64,000 nucleotides of DNA from Takakia lepidozioides (Eukaryota; Streptophyta; Takakiopsida; Takakiales; Takakiaceae): positions 72,523,053-72,587,052 of the forward strand of contig CM060732.1 of the NCBI GenBank assembly GCA_030704615.1, in the 5' to 3' direction. The number at the start of each line of letters is the position of its first letter. Position 1 is the stretch's first letter. A program made the position numbers and the translations under genes. The notes beneath the pieces were generated by a model, which saw nothing but the letters and a program-made list of their open reading frames with translations, ran no database searches and was not told the DNA's origin. Of the stretch, positions 34,262 to 45,765 are shown piece by piece.

Positions 34262-34910
34262 TCAATAAAATCCCAGAGTGGCATAAACTTGGGATCGTTT
34301 GAAACATTGGGAAAAAAACTCAACCCTATCATTTTTTCCTAAGATAACTTGAAACAGTGGATGTTTCCTCATTCCAAGCAAATAGGTCTGAAACCCTTGA
34401 GAAGATAGCAAACCATCAGTCTCCGCGGTCTGGAACGGTTTGAGAACAAGACATGAGTCGGGCGGGTTCAATACACACTTCATGGCGGTGTCGTCAATGA
34501 GCAAAGTGTTACTCTTGGTGTATTGTCCACCAAATCTCTGCCAGACCTTGACCAGTGGCTTCAAAAACAAATGAGGAGGGTCCAATCCTGATTTGAATTG
34601 AGGGTGAACCGAAGTAGGACATGAAATACAATCCTCTTGAGACATAACGAAGGCCGTTGAGGTAGACTACGAAGCAAAAAATCCAGGATGGGCTGCAAGT
34701 TCTTGTACATCAAAGAGCTCCAAATCCCTAACCGGAAGTGTTTGTGCAACTCTGTCCACACTTTGCGATATTTCTCCCGTCTAAAGACAAGTCAGAATCC
34801 GACAAGAGCTGGAATTCTGTAGTCCGGGGGACATTGTAGCTCTTCTGGTGCTTCAAGATTTTGCACAAGACTCCATTCACGTCTAAAATAATCAAACGCA
34901 ACCCTTGTGC
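34262..34910 (-). pseudogene. FCP1-type HAD phosphatase-like locus D
   Basis: Pieces of one FCP1 domain lie in order but in three frames. Motif I LRLIILDVNGVLCKIL (about 34905-34850) keeps the nucleophile Asp but has Asn at the second acidic position. Then come VWTELHKHFRLGIWSSLMYK and NLQPILDFLLR (34765-34680), then QRFGGQYTKSNTLLIDDTAM, KCVLNPPDSCLVL and GFQTYLLGMRKHPLF (34550-34330). A possible acceptor TGTCTTTAG precedes the second piece, so one frame change may be an intron. The other between IWSS and TLLIDD is unexplained. Probably decayed. Confidence 0.6.
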
Positions 34911-35054
34911 AGGAGGAGAAACAGGTGCTCCAATCTGCTAGAGAGTCATTCATACTTAGGATGATAAAAGGGAACAGTACAATGCATTGGAAAAACCGAC
35001 ACCAGGCAAGTGAACAAGAACGTCCACTGGACAGCCAAAGTTCACCAAACTCAA

Positions 35055-36126
35055 TTAAAATATTTTAGGTCCCAATGCAGCGGCACACAACTCGTGATTG
35101 CTAAGGAACTTCTGCCACCTATAATCAAAGTCTCTAAGAAATTTGACCGTTGGGTCGTCCTCGAAGAAATCCTTCGTAACGTCGAAAGGATGTAGCTCAT
35201 TGAATGGCATGACATCCATCCCCGATAACCGGAACATGTTTAGGTGAGGCTTGAGCTCTTCCAGTAGAAATTTATCTCTGTCAGGGTCCACGCACGCCTT
35301 ATATTTTGGAAGGAAGATGGTATGTCCTAACGGGTTCAAGTAGGACTTGTACATATTGTCTACAGTGTCGATGAGGAGAGTATTGGATTTGTAAGCTGTC
35401 GGGTCTTCCTCAGCGAAAATGTCGTAAAGACGTTTAAAGTAGATGGGATTTTTGGGAGCTTTAGGCCATTTTTCGTTGAATGTCGATCTATGCATGACAA
35501 AATTCTCACTGCTGTAAGTTCTGACCTGGGAATAGTATTTTCCGAACACGGCCTTGGCGATAGTCTCAACGTTCATTTCAGGTCCAGTGTTTCCAAAAAA
35601 CAAACGGCAAACTTTTTGACGGCCCACTTAACGAATTCGTCAAGACCGTTTAACTTGAATTTCCCTGCGGGATACAAGGCTGGGTGGCAGGAGGGTTTTT
35701 CTTTCCATCCTTTAGGAAAACCTCACAAAGGTAATCGATGTCTAGAACCAGGATGTAGTATCCTGGCCGGCATCCGTTCGGTCCCCAAGGAAGGGAATGC
35801 AGATCGTTTGGATTGACAGAAAAAGAATAGTCGACTGGAGGGTAATGCATGTTGTCATGTGAATAACAGAAGAGTTCATTATTAATTTCAATTTCAGAAA
35901 TCCCAAAGAAAGAAACGGAAAAATGAATTGATGAGAACATTAACCGTTTTTTGGGTGGCTGCTGAGATCCCTGGGCAGGCTGCTCCTCCTCTTTCCCATC
36001 TCTACGGCAAACATTATCCTCCTTCTCTGTGGCAGTAGATGACAACCTCGACTGTCCAGTAGAGGTTACTTGTAGGACCGGCTCAGATAAGCCGACAGTG
36101 ATTGTCCGATCCACTCTTCTCTTCAC
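35055..36126 (-). pseudogene. FCP1-type HAD phosphatase-like locus E
   Basis: An upstream Ser/Lys/Glu-rich exon (36126-35700) ends in YYILVLDIDYLCEVFL, the HAD motif I, here with both Asp residues. Downstream GLDEFVKWAVKKFAVCF continues in another frame as GNTGPEMNVETIAKAVFGKY, a shift at a TTTTTT run (about 35600), then AYKSNTLLIDTVDNMYKSYL, NPLGHTIFLPKYK and LNMFRLSGMDVMPFNELHPF to the stop at 35055. The normally conserved second Asp of the LLxDD motif is Thr. It is longer after the HAD core than the other loci. Possible charged N-terminal exons lie at 37.4-36.9 kb. With a probable frameshift and a substituted motif, activity is doubtful. Confidence 0.6.
36044..36067. repeat. Palindrome family 2, copy 2 (diverged)
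   Basis: AACCTCGACTG, spacer TC, CAGTAGAGGTT; one mismatch between arms. It falls inside the open frame of locus E's N-terminal exon. Confidence 0.65.
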
Positions 36127-36333
36127 CGTCTCAGTGTCGTTGGAGTCGGTCCTTGTGTGTTTGATCTCCTTAGACGTTGTCTCACGAATCTACAGGAAAT
36201 TAAAAAATCCCACGGATGAGGATTATGGTGGACTAAAATTGATCAGATAAAATACCGAATTGAGCAGCAATACCGAAGATGAGACTGAAAGACCAACAAA
36301 AGAGTAATAAGAATAAAGACAATGTTTTACCTG

Positions 36334-36487
36334 GACTGGACAGTGGCAGGTTACTTGCGGAACACGTCTTAGTGACCTGGCCCTCCTGTCAGATCCACGT
36401 GTCTCTTCAAGACTGGACAGTGGCAGGTTACTTGCGGAACACGTCTTAGTGACCTGGCCCTCCTGTCAGATCCACGTGTCTCTTCAA
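36334..36487. repeat. Perfect 77-bp tandem duplication
   Basis: 36334-36410 and 36411-36487 are identical by eye, each starting GACTGGACAGTGGCAGG and ending CTCTTCAA. On the minus strand the unit resembles the exon at about 36.03-36.12 kb (GTGGATC, CAAGTAACCT and CCAGT blocks in the same order), so it looks like tandem duplication of a coding segment of locus E. Confidence 0.9.
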
Positions 36488-36899
36488 CCGTTTGAGTCGC
36501 TTTTGGCATTTTCTTTGTGTGTGTCATTTTCCTCCCCTCCGTGGGATTCTTGGATCTACAGAAAGTTATCCAAATTGGGTTAGTGGTTGTCCACAAAGGT
36601 GTGCGAACAGTAACTATTTCCGGGTGTCAATATGTTTTATTTCGGAAGTCCGAACAAATAATTGGAAAAAACATTTGGATTATGCCACTCCACAAGTAGT
36701 ATAATTACAATATTGTCATATTGGGGTATCAAAGTGTGTACGAATAAAAATTCACTGATTGTCATTCGTTACCTACATCCAGAACCACTTCCTGGGTGAC
36801 ATTCTGGGACACCACCTCTCGAGGATTGTTACCGGGATCCGGTGACATAATCAATGGCTCGTCACCTTCCCCAGGTGTGAACCCTTGACCGAAGGTTCA

Positions 36900-37406
36900 T
36901 CAACTAACTCCGTCGATGTCGCTTCTTGGCCCCCGAGAAGCCGGATTTTGATTCGTGGTGTTATCGGAACTTGAGGAAGAGCTATCCAGATTGTGTACAC
37001 TTTGTGGCACTACGTGTTCTTGGGTATTTGAAGTACTACCTAGTTTAATCCAACCGGGAAATTCCCTGGCCCGCTCTTTTCCCTTTCCCACATTAGTTGC
37101 ATCTGCCCCCTGGTCTCCGGTGACGATTTCCATGTTCTCATCTTAGTCCTTCTCCTCCCTCGTCGTCCTCTCTTGTTTCGTTCTCCTCCTTTCCTTGTCC
37201 TGACCCTTGTCGTGTCCTTCGTCATCATCTTCTTCGCCACTCTTCATCCTACGTGATTCTCCGTCCATCTCCGTCTCCTGCGATAGTCTGATTATCATCT
37301 GGAGTGTCTTGAAATAAGCCTCCACCTTGCTTCTATTCGAAATTTCTTTTTCCGTTGCATAGTTAATGTCAAGCACACGAATATTTCTTTCCTGCAATGA
37401 AACCAA
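36900..37406 (-). CDS. Possible charged N-terminal exons upstream of locus E
   Basis: Two adjacent minus-strand frames. 37406-37143 contains RVLDINYATEKEISNRSKVE and an acidic/basic tail (GEEDDDEGHDKGQDKERRR). 37133-36900 starts MEIVTGDQGADATNVGKG and ends in a Ser/Asn-rich tract. Composition is that of disordered nuclear protein. They may be 5' exons of FCP1-like locus E, but I could not verify splice junctions. Confidence 0.3.
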
Positions 37407-37544
37407 ACAATGAAATCAAAATAAATCCGATGCACTACAACCATCGAAAATTGAAAGGGTTAGGCTGTCGTTTTGAGACAACTAGCACACACATCACCAA
37501 ACTCCTAATAACAAACACCCAAACACCCAGAACTCCATAACATG

Positions 37545-37568
37545 AACCTCCACTGCCCAGTGGAGGTT
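37545..37568. repeat. Palindrome family 2, copy 3 (perfect)
   Basis: AACCTCCACTG, spacer CC, CAGTGGAGGTT: a perfect 11+2+11 palindrome with the same arms as the copy at 56098. Confidence 0.85.
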
Positions 37569-37739
37569 ATCAAATAGAACATTCAAGACCAGGTTACACA
37601 CCCTATTCCGACAACTAGAAAAAACACCGAGAGTTAATATCCCGCAACTGAAAACACAGACATTCAAAACGAGCAGAATCCACTTACAAGCAACGTATGT
37701 CATTGCTAGTCTCCGAAAATGTTCACACAAGAACATCCC

Positions 37740-39075
37740 GTCCCTGCGAGAAAAAAAAACCAGGTAAACCGTATCGTAGGGTCCGCCCTCAGCTCATGTT
37801 GTAATTCCTGCACTCCTTCCACTAGAAGCATTCGTGTCATTTACCACTGGGGTAACGACTCATTTTGAGTCGTAAAAGTCAAAAACTGGGATCGACTGGA
37901 GTTACAACCAATATTTTACACCAGACGTGGTTTTTGGGTTTGACCAGCCAATGTTGAGTGGTAAGACGCATACGCGCGAAACGTGCTCAGTTAATGTTTA
38001 TTAATTGCTGAAGACCACGGGCGTAACCAGCGGGCCGCCCGTGGTGAAATGGCACGCACCCTATCATCTTCCCGAAAACTCCTTCTTACTAGATCCTTAT
38101 ACAATTAATGTTACTTGAATGCTTAAAACCAATATTATATTTCTTGATGGAAAAACCCACCCTTTTTTTTTGTTTTGGGCTGCCTTGACTTTCCCTCCGG
38201 TGATTGGACACACTCACCCGGGGCGCGGTGACCCATGGACGGATGTGGATGCGGACATGGATGCCGATGTGGGCGGCGCGCAACGAGCGGCAATTCTCCG
38301 CGTGTCCACGGTCAAGATGCCACATGCAGCCGGCCTATCACTTGGAGTTCCTGCATGTGAGTCCGCAACCGCCACTGGCGAAGTCGACTACACATGCCAG
38401 CAGACGAATCCACGGGGAACAGTGGAGATTGTGGGGTCGACGCGTGCGTCGTCCCCACCGCAATTGCAGTGACGCTACACAACTGCTATTAAAGACGCAG
38501 AGTGCTTGTGCCATCCTCGGGACTGCTTTGGCCACTCCGCTGCCACTCTGTCTAGTTTGTTTGCACTATAGTAGCAAAGCACGAAAAATGAGCACTTGTA
38601 GTGGTTTGTGTGAGTTTCCAACTGACCTGCATTCCTAAGTTGAAAATATGGTTCTGATGCATTCTACTGGTTTAGTGGTTCACCCATATGCAGGGGGAAT
38701 TGAGAAGCAAGATACTGGGCGAGACTCAGAACACAGATCACGATGCTGCACAACATCACGCTAATGAACCAAATAGACGAGGCAACAGAGAGACCAAAGA
38801 CCATCACACATACACATAGAGGTGGACGGACACGACGACAAGTCAGGAAATGTGATATTACATTCAAATTAGAGACCGTAACGGCACACCTGCATATGAG
38901 CAAGACTAAATGCCAAATACATGGTTGCCGGACATCACTTAAACTGCATGGCCCAACTGTTCAAAACTGGTAACGTGAGTATCATACACACTTCTATGAG
39001 TATCATTACACCCACCCCACAGGACTACAACATGAAATGTCACTTGATACGTTCCACCTTTCCTCATACTCTTCT
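37740..39075. other. No clearly supported gene
   Basis: Contains a GC-rich block (38.2-38.5 kb) with open frames on the plus strand and a degenerate GATG(T/C)GGATG repeat. No domain or convincing splice context. Confidence 0.35.
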
Positions 39076-39519
39076 CTAGGCCACAGAAGTCACCGTGCCC
39101 TTTCCACGTGCGCTAGTGTGGTCTGGGGGGGCATCGTCCACATTTGGGCAAGGCAATGTAACATTGGAAGCATGATCTCGTGGACTTTCACCTTGTACCA
39201 CCCGGATGAATGTCCTTGCAGTGGAACTTGTCACCCCCGCTATTCCCACCACTTCCGCCTTGGCGGCGGCTTTCTTTGACCGCTTGTCATGGGGGTTCAG
39301 GAGAAACACAGAATCTGATATCTGCATACACCAACATCAGGTCCACTCAGCAACAACATAGCAATGACAGGTGAAAGTCAAGCGCAGCTGGGCATGGAAA
39401 CGATCTGGGTTGCCACAATACTGAATCAGCAGCAAATTCACGGTGTACCAACGTACCTTGAAGCGAAGCTCGTCGCTGAGGGTGGCAACTGAGGAAAGCT
39501 GCCCACGTGTCTTCAACTG
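39076..39519 (-). CDS. Two exons of an unidentified gene
   Basis: The first exon is 39519-39458 (GCTGCAG|TTG ... AAG|GTACG) and reads LKTRGQLSSVATLSDELRFK. The second starts after TATGCAG near 39317 and reads ISDSVFLLNPHDKRSKKAAA, EVVGIAGVTSSTARTFIRVV, to a stop at 39076. Both borders are good. D-S-V-F-L-L followed by A-E-V-V-G-I loosely recalls the start of a BAH domain, but I do not claim it. These may be 3' exons of FCP1-like locus A or of a separate gene. Confidence 0.4.
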
Positions 39520-39911
39520 CAGCGCAAAAAGAGGTTTAGTCAGATGGATAAGAATAACATGAACTCTGGTGGTTGCAATGGTATAAACACACCTCCACAG
39601 AGCAGCTAACAAACACCCTGCTCAGACCCTGCACACTACAACTTCCTGGCAAAAATAACCCTACTAAAAACCACCAGCAAGCAGGAGCCATGAATGCATG
39701 CTTGGGGAACCACGTCCTGCTGCGATGATGGTGCCGGGGACAAGCCCACTCCTTCTTGCTCACCTGCAATGAATACACATTGCAACGCTTCAGGAAGTGT
39801 ATCCATAAAGGAACCAACCAAGTAAGTTTGCGGAGAGGGCTGGGAACAACCATACCTTGGGCGCTGCCTCCTCATGCCGGGGGGGGGATCCGGAATGTTG
39901 CCGCCGTAGCA

Positions 39912-40745
39912 CTATGGTCCTAGGCGCAGGACCCACTTTCTCACATTCGACCCCACTCCACTCCCTGTACATGTGGTCCCTGCAACCATATAGTGCCAGC
40001 CTTTGCGTGAGAGGGCATCCGGGGGGAACAAAACAAACATGGACTTTGGCTTCAATGTCATGTTGAAAAGTAAGGTTAGTTTTTTCACCTGCATGGGCGC
40101 AGAAGTACTTCCCCCAATACCCCATCCTCTCCCACATTCAAGCTGCCAGTCGGGGTCAGCTTCCACGTGCTTGTGAAGACACGCACATCCTTGGAGCAAA
40201 AAATCTTGGCAGTAGGGACAGACTATTTCTAAAGGTAGTCTGCAATCGGGCCCCTCACTGACATTGCCAGTGACATCAAATGACAATGGATGGACCATGT
40301 TCAAAGGGAGTTCCCCTCCCCTTGTGTGGTGAATCATCCACTAGGAGGGTGTTGGATTCGTTAAATCCAGAAAATTCCGACCACAACCCTCGACAGTCCT
40401 TCTGTAAGTTCTGTACGGCAGGCCCTTTTGTGGGGTGTGGCTTTGTCAAGGGGTCACACTCCTCTTGTGACCACACAAAGAGGGGAGAACCCTTGACCCC
40501 TGTATCACCCACTTTGAAGATGTCTGCAACATTCCCTTGGAAGCACAGACCATATCCCAACGTAGAATACCGGAAGAGAAGGTTTAAAAACTCGCAGACC
40601 TGGGGGCCTTGGGAAACATACTTGTTGGTGGTCAACACCCTAGCCAATGAACACCATCGGTTGGGCTGAAAGTTAGGAATAGAGTGGCACAGGATCCCGT
40701 TCAGGTCTAGAAACAATTAGTTTCGACTTTTCTATGAAAGGAGCC
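39912..40745 (-). pseudogene. FCP1-type HAD phosphatase-like locus A
   Basis: The domain runs FLDLNGILCHSIPNFQ (motif I: nucleophile Asp kept, second acidic residue Asn), PQVCEFLNLLFRYSTLGYGL, PLFVWSQEECDPLTKPHPTK and SGFNESNTLLVDDSPHKG, then in a shifted frame ELPLNMVHPLSFDVTG and CPYCQDFLLQGCACLHKHVE to a CAG|GTGAAA donor near 40.09 kb. Two single-base shifts sit in homopolymers: a TTT run just before motif I (about 40.71 kb) and the AAGGGGAGGGG run after the DD motif (about 40.31 kb). The string before motif I would otherwise read as the usual K-L-I-V. Either a recent pseudogene or consensus error. Confidence 0.65.
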
Positions 40746-41634
40746 TTTTGAAGGGGTTCACGGGGTCTCACACTCAGTGGGTTGGGAGACAACAGTCAAC
40801 CCGGAGGGCAAAGTTTTTGGTCCCCCTGTAGCCTGGACCAGGCAACTACCACCCTCTCCCCCTACAGCTTCCCCTTTTTCCCCCATCATGAGCAATGACC
40901 CCCCCCCTCGTCCATGTCATCCCCACCAACTTGCGGACCCTCCCCTCTTCAACGAGTGGACCCTGCCCCCCACTTGAATTCATCACAACAGCCCGGACTC
41001 TGTCACATCCCTACCCACTACAATTACTTCCTCCTTGTCAGGTAACAATGGTCGCGCAGCAGGGGGGTCTTCCATAATGCCACCCGTCACACCCCCCCGT
41101 TTTGCCCCATCATGAGTTTCCACTATCTTCTTCAGTTGTGCTTCCATTCCCCCCTCTCCCCGCTCCGCAGAGAGAGCCGCAAGCCTCTCCAGGTTCCCCG
41201 CTCCCTATCACACACAAACAAACCACCCGTACTGTTAAAAAACCAAAGAAGAGGCCGAATGTGCCAGGATTTCAGGCATTCGGAGATGGCTGGGTTTGGC
41301 ATAACACCCCTCGTCGTACCATGCGTGGGGGCCCCACATACCCACCAAATCTTAGTACAACAAACCAACGGATTCATGAATGAAACCGGACTTCAAACAT
41401 ACCTGGCTCAAAACTACTCTGATTGGGGTGCCAGTCGCAGTGTTTCCTCCCTCTCCATCTCTTCCCATTGTTTCATGGCATGGCGTTGTTCCTTCCTCAG
41501 CTCTGATGTCCGTTTCCTGCTTCCCTATGCCCCTTGCTGAGCAGCGCCGTCATACGTTGTGGGGGGTGACTGATGGTGCCGGAGGGGGGAGGGCCGTATG
41601 AGATGTGGGAGGCCCCCATTGTGACGTGGCAACA

Positions 41635-41916
41635 TCAGGAAGCCAACGCGCCACGACCCTGAAGTAGGGGGGGCTCCCCATGGTGCACTCTGTTGTGGAG
41701 ACCATCCAGCAGGGGTGGGTGCCAAGGTTGGGTGTTGGTTGCATTGTGTTGTGGCTGTGAGTGCTTTGCTGCCAGCTTCACTCCCCTTCCGCTGCCAAAA
41801 ACATCCCACACACAAGGTGCATCAGCTGTAGTCCTACTGAACACAACGTCACCGAGCACAAACCATCCCACAACCACAACTATGGATTGGCTGACCTCAA
41901 CCCACTCCCCTGCAGC
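41635..41916 (-). CDS. Unidentified exon
   Basis: After GCGCTGCAG an open frame reads EWVEVSQSIVVVVGWFVLGD, VVFSRTTADAPCVWDVFGSG and then a His/Pro/Gln-rich tail to a stop at 41635. The hydrophobic start followed by low-complexity sequence is not recognised. It lies upstream of FCP1-like locus A on the same strand and may belong to it. Confidence 0.3.
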   Translation of the reverse strand, partial: AAGEWVEVSQSIVVVVGWFVLGDVVFSRTTADAPCVWDVFGSGRGVKLAAKHSQPQHNATNTQPWHPPLLDGLHNRVHHGEPPLLQGRGALAS

Positions 41917-42389
41917 GCAAGTGCCAAAAACTGAAAAGGAGAGGGACAGAATGTCCTCATAACATGTAAGGCCATTCATTGGTGAAGAAACAGAATGTGG
42001 GCGGGTTCACATCAGTACCACATGAAACTTACCAGGAAACAGAACATCCATCCGGGTTTTGCACATATCCAGTGGACATCTATTCCCACAATCAGCAAAT
42101 GGCTGTATGGCGGAGCCCAGCAAACGGAGCCCCAAAAGGCCTAAAGACTCTCAATGTTGGTAAACACAAGTGCAGACACAATTCAATTGAAAGGATATGC
42201 AGACCTAGCCTCGTTGGAGTTATCAACGCATATAGCAAATGCGTACTCCACGCAGGTGCATGACGTGACAACCCAACATTTCCTTGACCTAAAAACTAGT
42301 CCCTCTGCACACAGTGGTAGACCTGAAGGTTTTTCCACGATGTCCTCCCCCATGTCCAAAATTGAAAACATGTTCAGGGATGTTTTCTG

Positions 42390-43560
42390 CCTAACTTCAT
42401 TTTCTCTGCCCAATCAGATCTCCTCTACGCTGATGATGTTGCCCTTTTGGCACAATCCCCGGTCCTTTCTGCAACGCCATCTCAAATTTGGAACAGTTCT
42501 GCAAAGACTATGGGATGCAAGTCAATCTTGCAAGACCAAGATCATGGTCTTCAATGGCCGGCTGATCGTAGATTCATCTTCAACCAGCAGGAAATTGAGA
42601 TTGTCAAATCATACCGGTACCTAGGTCTGGTTATCCACTCCCCCAAGTTTCACTTTGCAGCCACTGCCTTGGACAGATTGACTAAAGGTAAGGCGGCCTC
42701 CGTCCGCCTTCACGCCAAATGCAAGCAAATACATCTGCGGCATCCCCCGACCAAAAAGTGGTTGTTTGACACCGTCGTCAGCCCTGCTACCATCAATGGT
42801 TGTGAGTTCTGGGCACCTGGTGTCCCTGTCTCCTGGTGGGAAAAGAATTTGGAACCATTATAGTCATCTTTCTCCAAGCAATGCTTGGCGCCAGGAGCAC
42901 AACTCATCTCAGATCCTAGGTGCAGAGTTCGCATGTGTACCATTGCAATCCGAGGCACAGTTTCAGGCTTACAATCTTTCTCCATAGATTGCAGGCCCTT
43001 CACCCAAAGGGCTAGTGGCAAGGGCCCTCACAACATCTATGAGGCTCAAAGCTGCAGGTTTCGGGAACTCCTGGTATGCTCGAGTGGACAGTTTATTGAA
43101 ACGTAACGGACTTTCTACTGCTTTCCTATTACCAATGACCCAGATGAGGTGGACATCACATCCAGACATGACCGCAACAGACTCATTTGGAGAGAGCTTA
43201 TGGAATTACTGTCAAGAGAACTTGGATGCTACCCCAATCTCACAACAAAGCTCCACTTCTATCGAGAGACATTCTTGGTGCTTCCCGCGATGATAGAATC
43301 TTCAGACCAAATACCTTTCAGCACCCTTACCTCCCTTCCCTCTTGAGGGCATTGGGGCGGTTCAGGGTGGGTTCCCACCCTACAGATAGAGACTGGCAGA
43401 TGGGAAAACCTGCAACGGGAGGACCGCCTATGTCTAGCTTGCATAGGGTGTAGCAAGGAAATTGAAACTGATGAACTTCTTCGTCTTCTACTGCCCTGTA
43501 TACTACGAGATCCGTTTGAACAACTTTATGGATATGTGCATCCCAGTTTCAGTTTCAGGA
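42390..43560 (+). mobile_element. 5'-truncated LINE fragment
   Basis: The plus strand reads SDLLYADDVALLAQSP (the YADD box of reverse transcriptase) at about 42.41-42.46 kb, then in shifted frames IVKSYRYLGLVIHSPKFHFA, HPPTKKWLFDTVVSPATING and near the end DRLCLACIGCSKEIETDELL with LLPCILRDPFEQLYGY. The order reverse transcriptase core, thumb and C-terminal Cys motif is that of a LINE. It is unlike the minus-strand LINE at 8.4-14.9 kb at each comparable motif, so it is another family. Confidence 0.75.
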
Positions 43561-43608
43561 GAACTCAACGCCCAGAAAAACATGAACACAAGTAGGGGTA
43601 GAACTCAC

Positions 43609-43992
43609 CTCATGCGCAGCGGGGTTGTGCCGTTTGCGCACCTTTTGGAGAGACTCTGCAGATGGAGGTGCAATTTCCGCCGAACTGTCCTCCACCTCAT
43701 CGTCATCGCCCATGCTATACTCGCTTGTGTCAAAATCCAAACTCGAAGACCGCCCACCGCTCTGCCTTCCCACTCGCACCGACACCATCTGTACCGGATT
43801 CAGTCGAGCCAGGCGGGGGCTCCTTCGCACCGCGGGGCTGGAATGTGCAGAAGTGGGAGGAGGTGATGCTGCCTCGGCGGTCGGCGGTCGAGCGCTTCTT
43901 ACTAGGCGTGGACATAGACCATGACAAAGATGAAGACGAGCGAGGACATAGACCATGACCAAGACAAAGACGAGCGAGGAAGACCAAGACAT
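43609..43992 (-). CDS. Possible exon of a nuclear protein
   Basis: The open frame reads RSARPPTAEAASPPPTSAHS, AVRRSPRLARLNPVQMVS, SLDFDTSEYSMGDDDEVED and ESLQKVRKRHNPAAHE, and ends at GAG|GTGAGTTC, a strong donor at 43608. The RRSPRLA string followed by an acidic stretch is common in plant nuclear proteins. A competing frame has MSTPSKKRSTADRRGS. No domain recognised. Confidence 0.35.
43911..43977 (+). repeat. 34-bp tandem repeat, two copies
   Basis: GACATAGACCATGACAAAGA-type unit repeated with few changes; it extends into the start region of the frame at 43992-43609. Confidence 0.6.
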
Positions 43993-44032
43993 GCAAAGGA
44001 GGAAAGAAGGACAAGGAGGGGAGTGTGATCAC

Positions 44033-45628
44033 ACACCCCCCCGATCTGTAGTGAAGATCCGGCCGTTGTTGATTTCAAATATGAACACGTGTCGTGCATC
44101 CGACACTATAGCCTTTTCGACTTTGAGACGTTAAACCCTAAACCACTTACAATCCTCTAGACAACTAGATGTAGTGATTCACACAACTGACATGGATCCG
44201 TTAACTTTTTTTGGTTCAAAATTAGGCGAAGGAAACACACTGCAATGATGCCGTGTATGGCTCCGCTTTACATGCATTCTTGGAGAAAATGCGCATGATG
44301 TGTGAGAAGTGAACACAGTGCTCTGCCAAATGATTCAGCAAAAACAAACTCAACTGTAGTGGTTCTCCCATCGCAGAGAAGGGTCCATTCGACACCCATC
44401 GCACCATGCCAGGTTGAGGTCCTCACACACACACCTACACACCGAGAATTTGCGAACCCACATCAGCTGGGAGAACATGGAAATTACCCCGTGGATCACA
44501 TGCAAGCATGAATGAGAAATGGGTTTATGTTACATGGGAGATTTTGGTGTACCTGCGCGACATGCAACTCTGTCTACATACTCCATAAGTCGTTGTCCCA
44601 AGACCCAAGTGGACAGGGGAGGCCGGTGAGTCTATACCACAAATGGTAATCATACAGCAGAGGGTACTGCTGCCCAACGTGCAAAAGCCGCCGGCTGCAG
44701 GATGCTAGGCATGCGAACTCGGGCACAGCACGCCTCCTCTGCACCCCACTCCGTCCCAACCAGTGCAAAACAACCGTGCATGCATTGACTGCCATCTGGC
44801 TTTCTCTCCAGGCATTTGGGGTCTGCGATCTGCTACACGTAAGTGTCTTTGAATGCGACGATCAAAGGATCCGGTCACTTGCAGTTGTCGTCTCAAGGGC
44901 AGCATTGCAAGAATCAGAAATAAGTAAGAAAGATGGTGGAAGAAGCTGCAAACAGCAAATGAGTGAAGTGGCAGGGCGATGCTCCATTTTTAACATGCTC
45001 CCCTTCCTCCGCCATGGTGATAGAGCCACACAAATGGACTCCCTTCCCGCCACGGTGCAATTTCACGGCAACGGAACGGGATTGTCCGCCGAAACGTGAT
45101 TTGGAGATGGCCTAAGACAAGTGGCGCAGGTTCTGGCCTTGTAGTCAGGTTGTTCACACTTCAATGCACACATTTCATACACATTCAACCATATGCCCAA
45201 GATCACAACGTCCTCAATCGTGAAAATTGAAATTCCACGTACGTCCTCCGATTCCTCACACACACACGAACTGTAGAGACGGGTGGTTTTCCAGGATGTC
45301 GTTGTTTGAGTCGATTTTGGTCATTTCTCTCAGTGTCTTGTTGAAAAGATTCTAGTTATGATGGGAAGCATCGTGATGGCTTTTAAATGGTTTGCTGTTG
45401 AGTGTAACTTTTCATCATGTTGTGGAATCTACCGGTTGGTATAAAATGTCAACTGTCTTCTCTGCCAAAGGATGTGCGGCTGAACCTTTCAAATTGAGAT
45501 TGCAGGAGGAGGGAATTGACGGTAGTGAAATGGGAGTGGCAGAGCCAAATTGAGGAATCTCTGCAAATGAGAATCCGGCCCCCTGCAACGGCGTGCACAA
45601 ACAGCATTGAAGAGGCTCCCCAACAAAA
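44033..45628. other. No clearly supported gene
   Basis: Minus-strand frames such as IEDVVILGIWLNVYEMCALK (about 45.2 kb) and a possible exon ending GCGCAG|GTACAC near 44.55 kb look partly protein-like, but I could not build a gene. The 5' end of the CACTA element may lie here; no clear CACTA terminus was found. Confidence 0.3.
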
Positions 45629-45765
45629 ATGAGTTCCCCTCGCCCATGCGGAGGACTTCCAATTAATCACCCCTGTAGACAGAACACCCGAGATGACAGG
45701 TTGTGGGAAAGAGAAGTGGCACGTGCCCGAGCCCTTGGGCTTTCAAGGATGCCATGCCCATGTGA

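Noticed and set aside
37143-37406. Fifth FCP1 domain from RVLDINYATEKE
   Set aside because: Only a short L-D-I-N string resembles motif I; the rest is charged low-complexity sequence with no HAD core.
44560-45263. Coherent gene upstream of the CACTA element
   Set aside because: Some exon-like pieces exist, but I could not join any two in phase.
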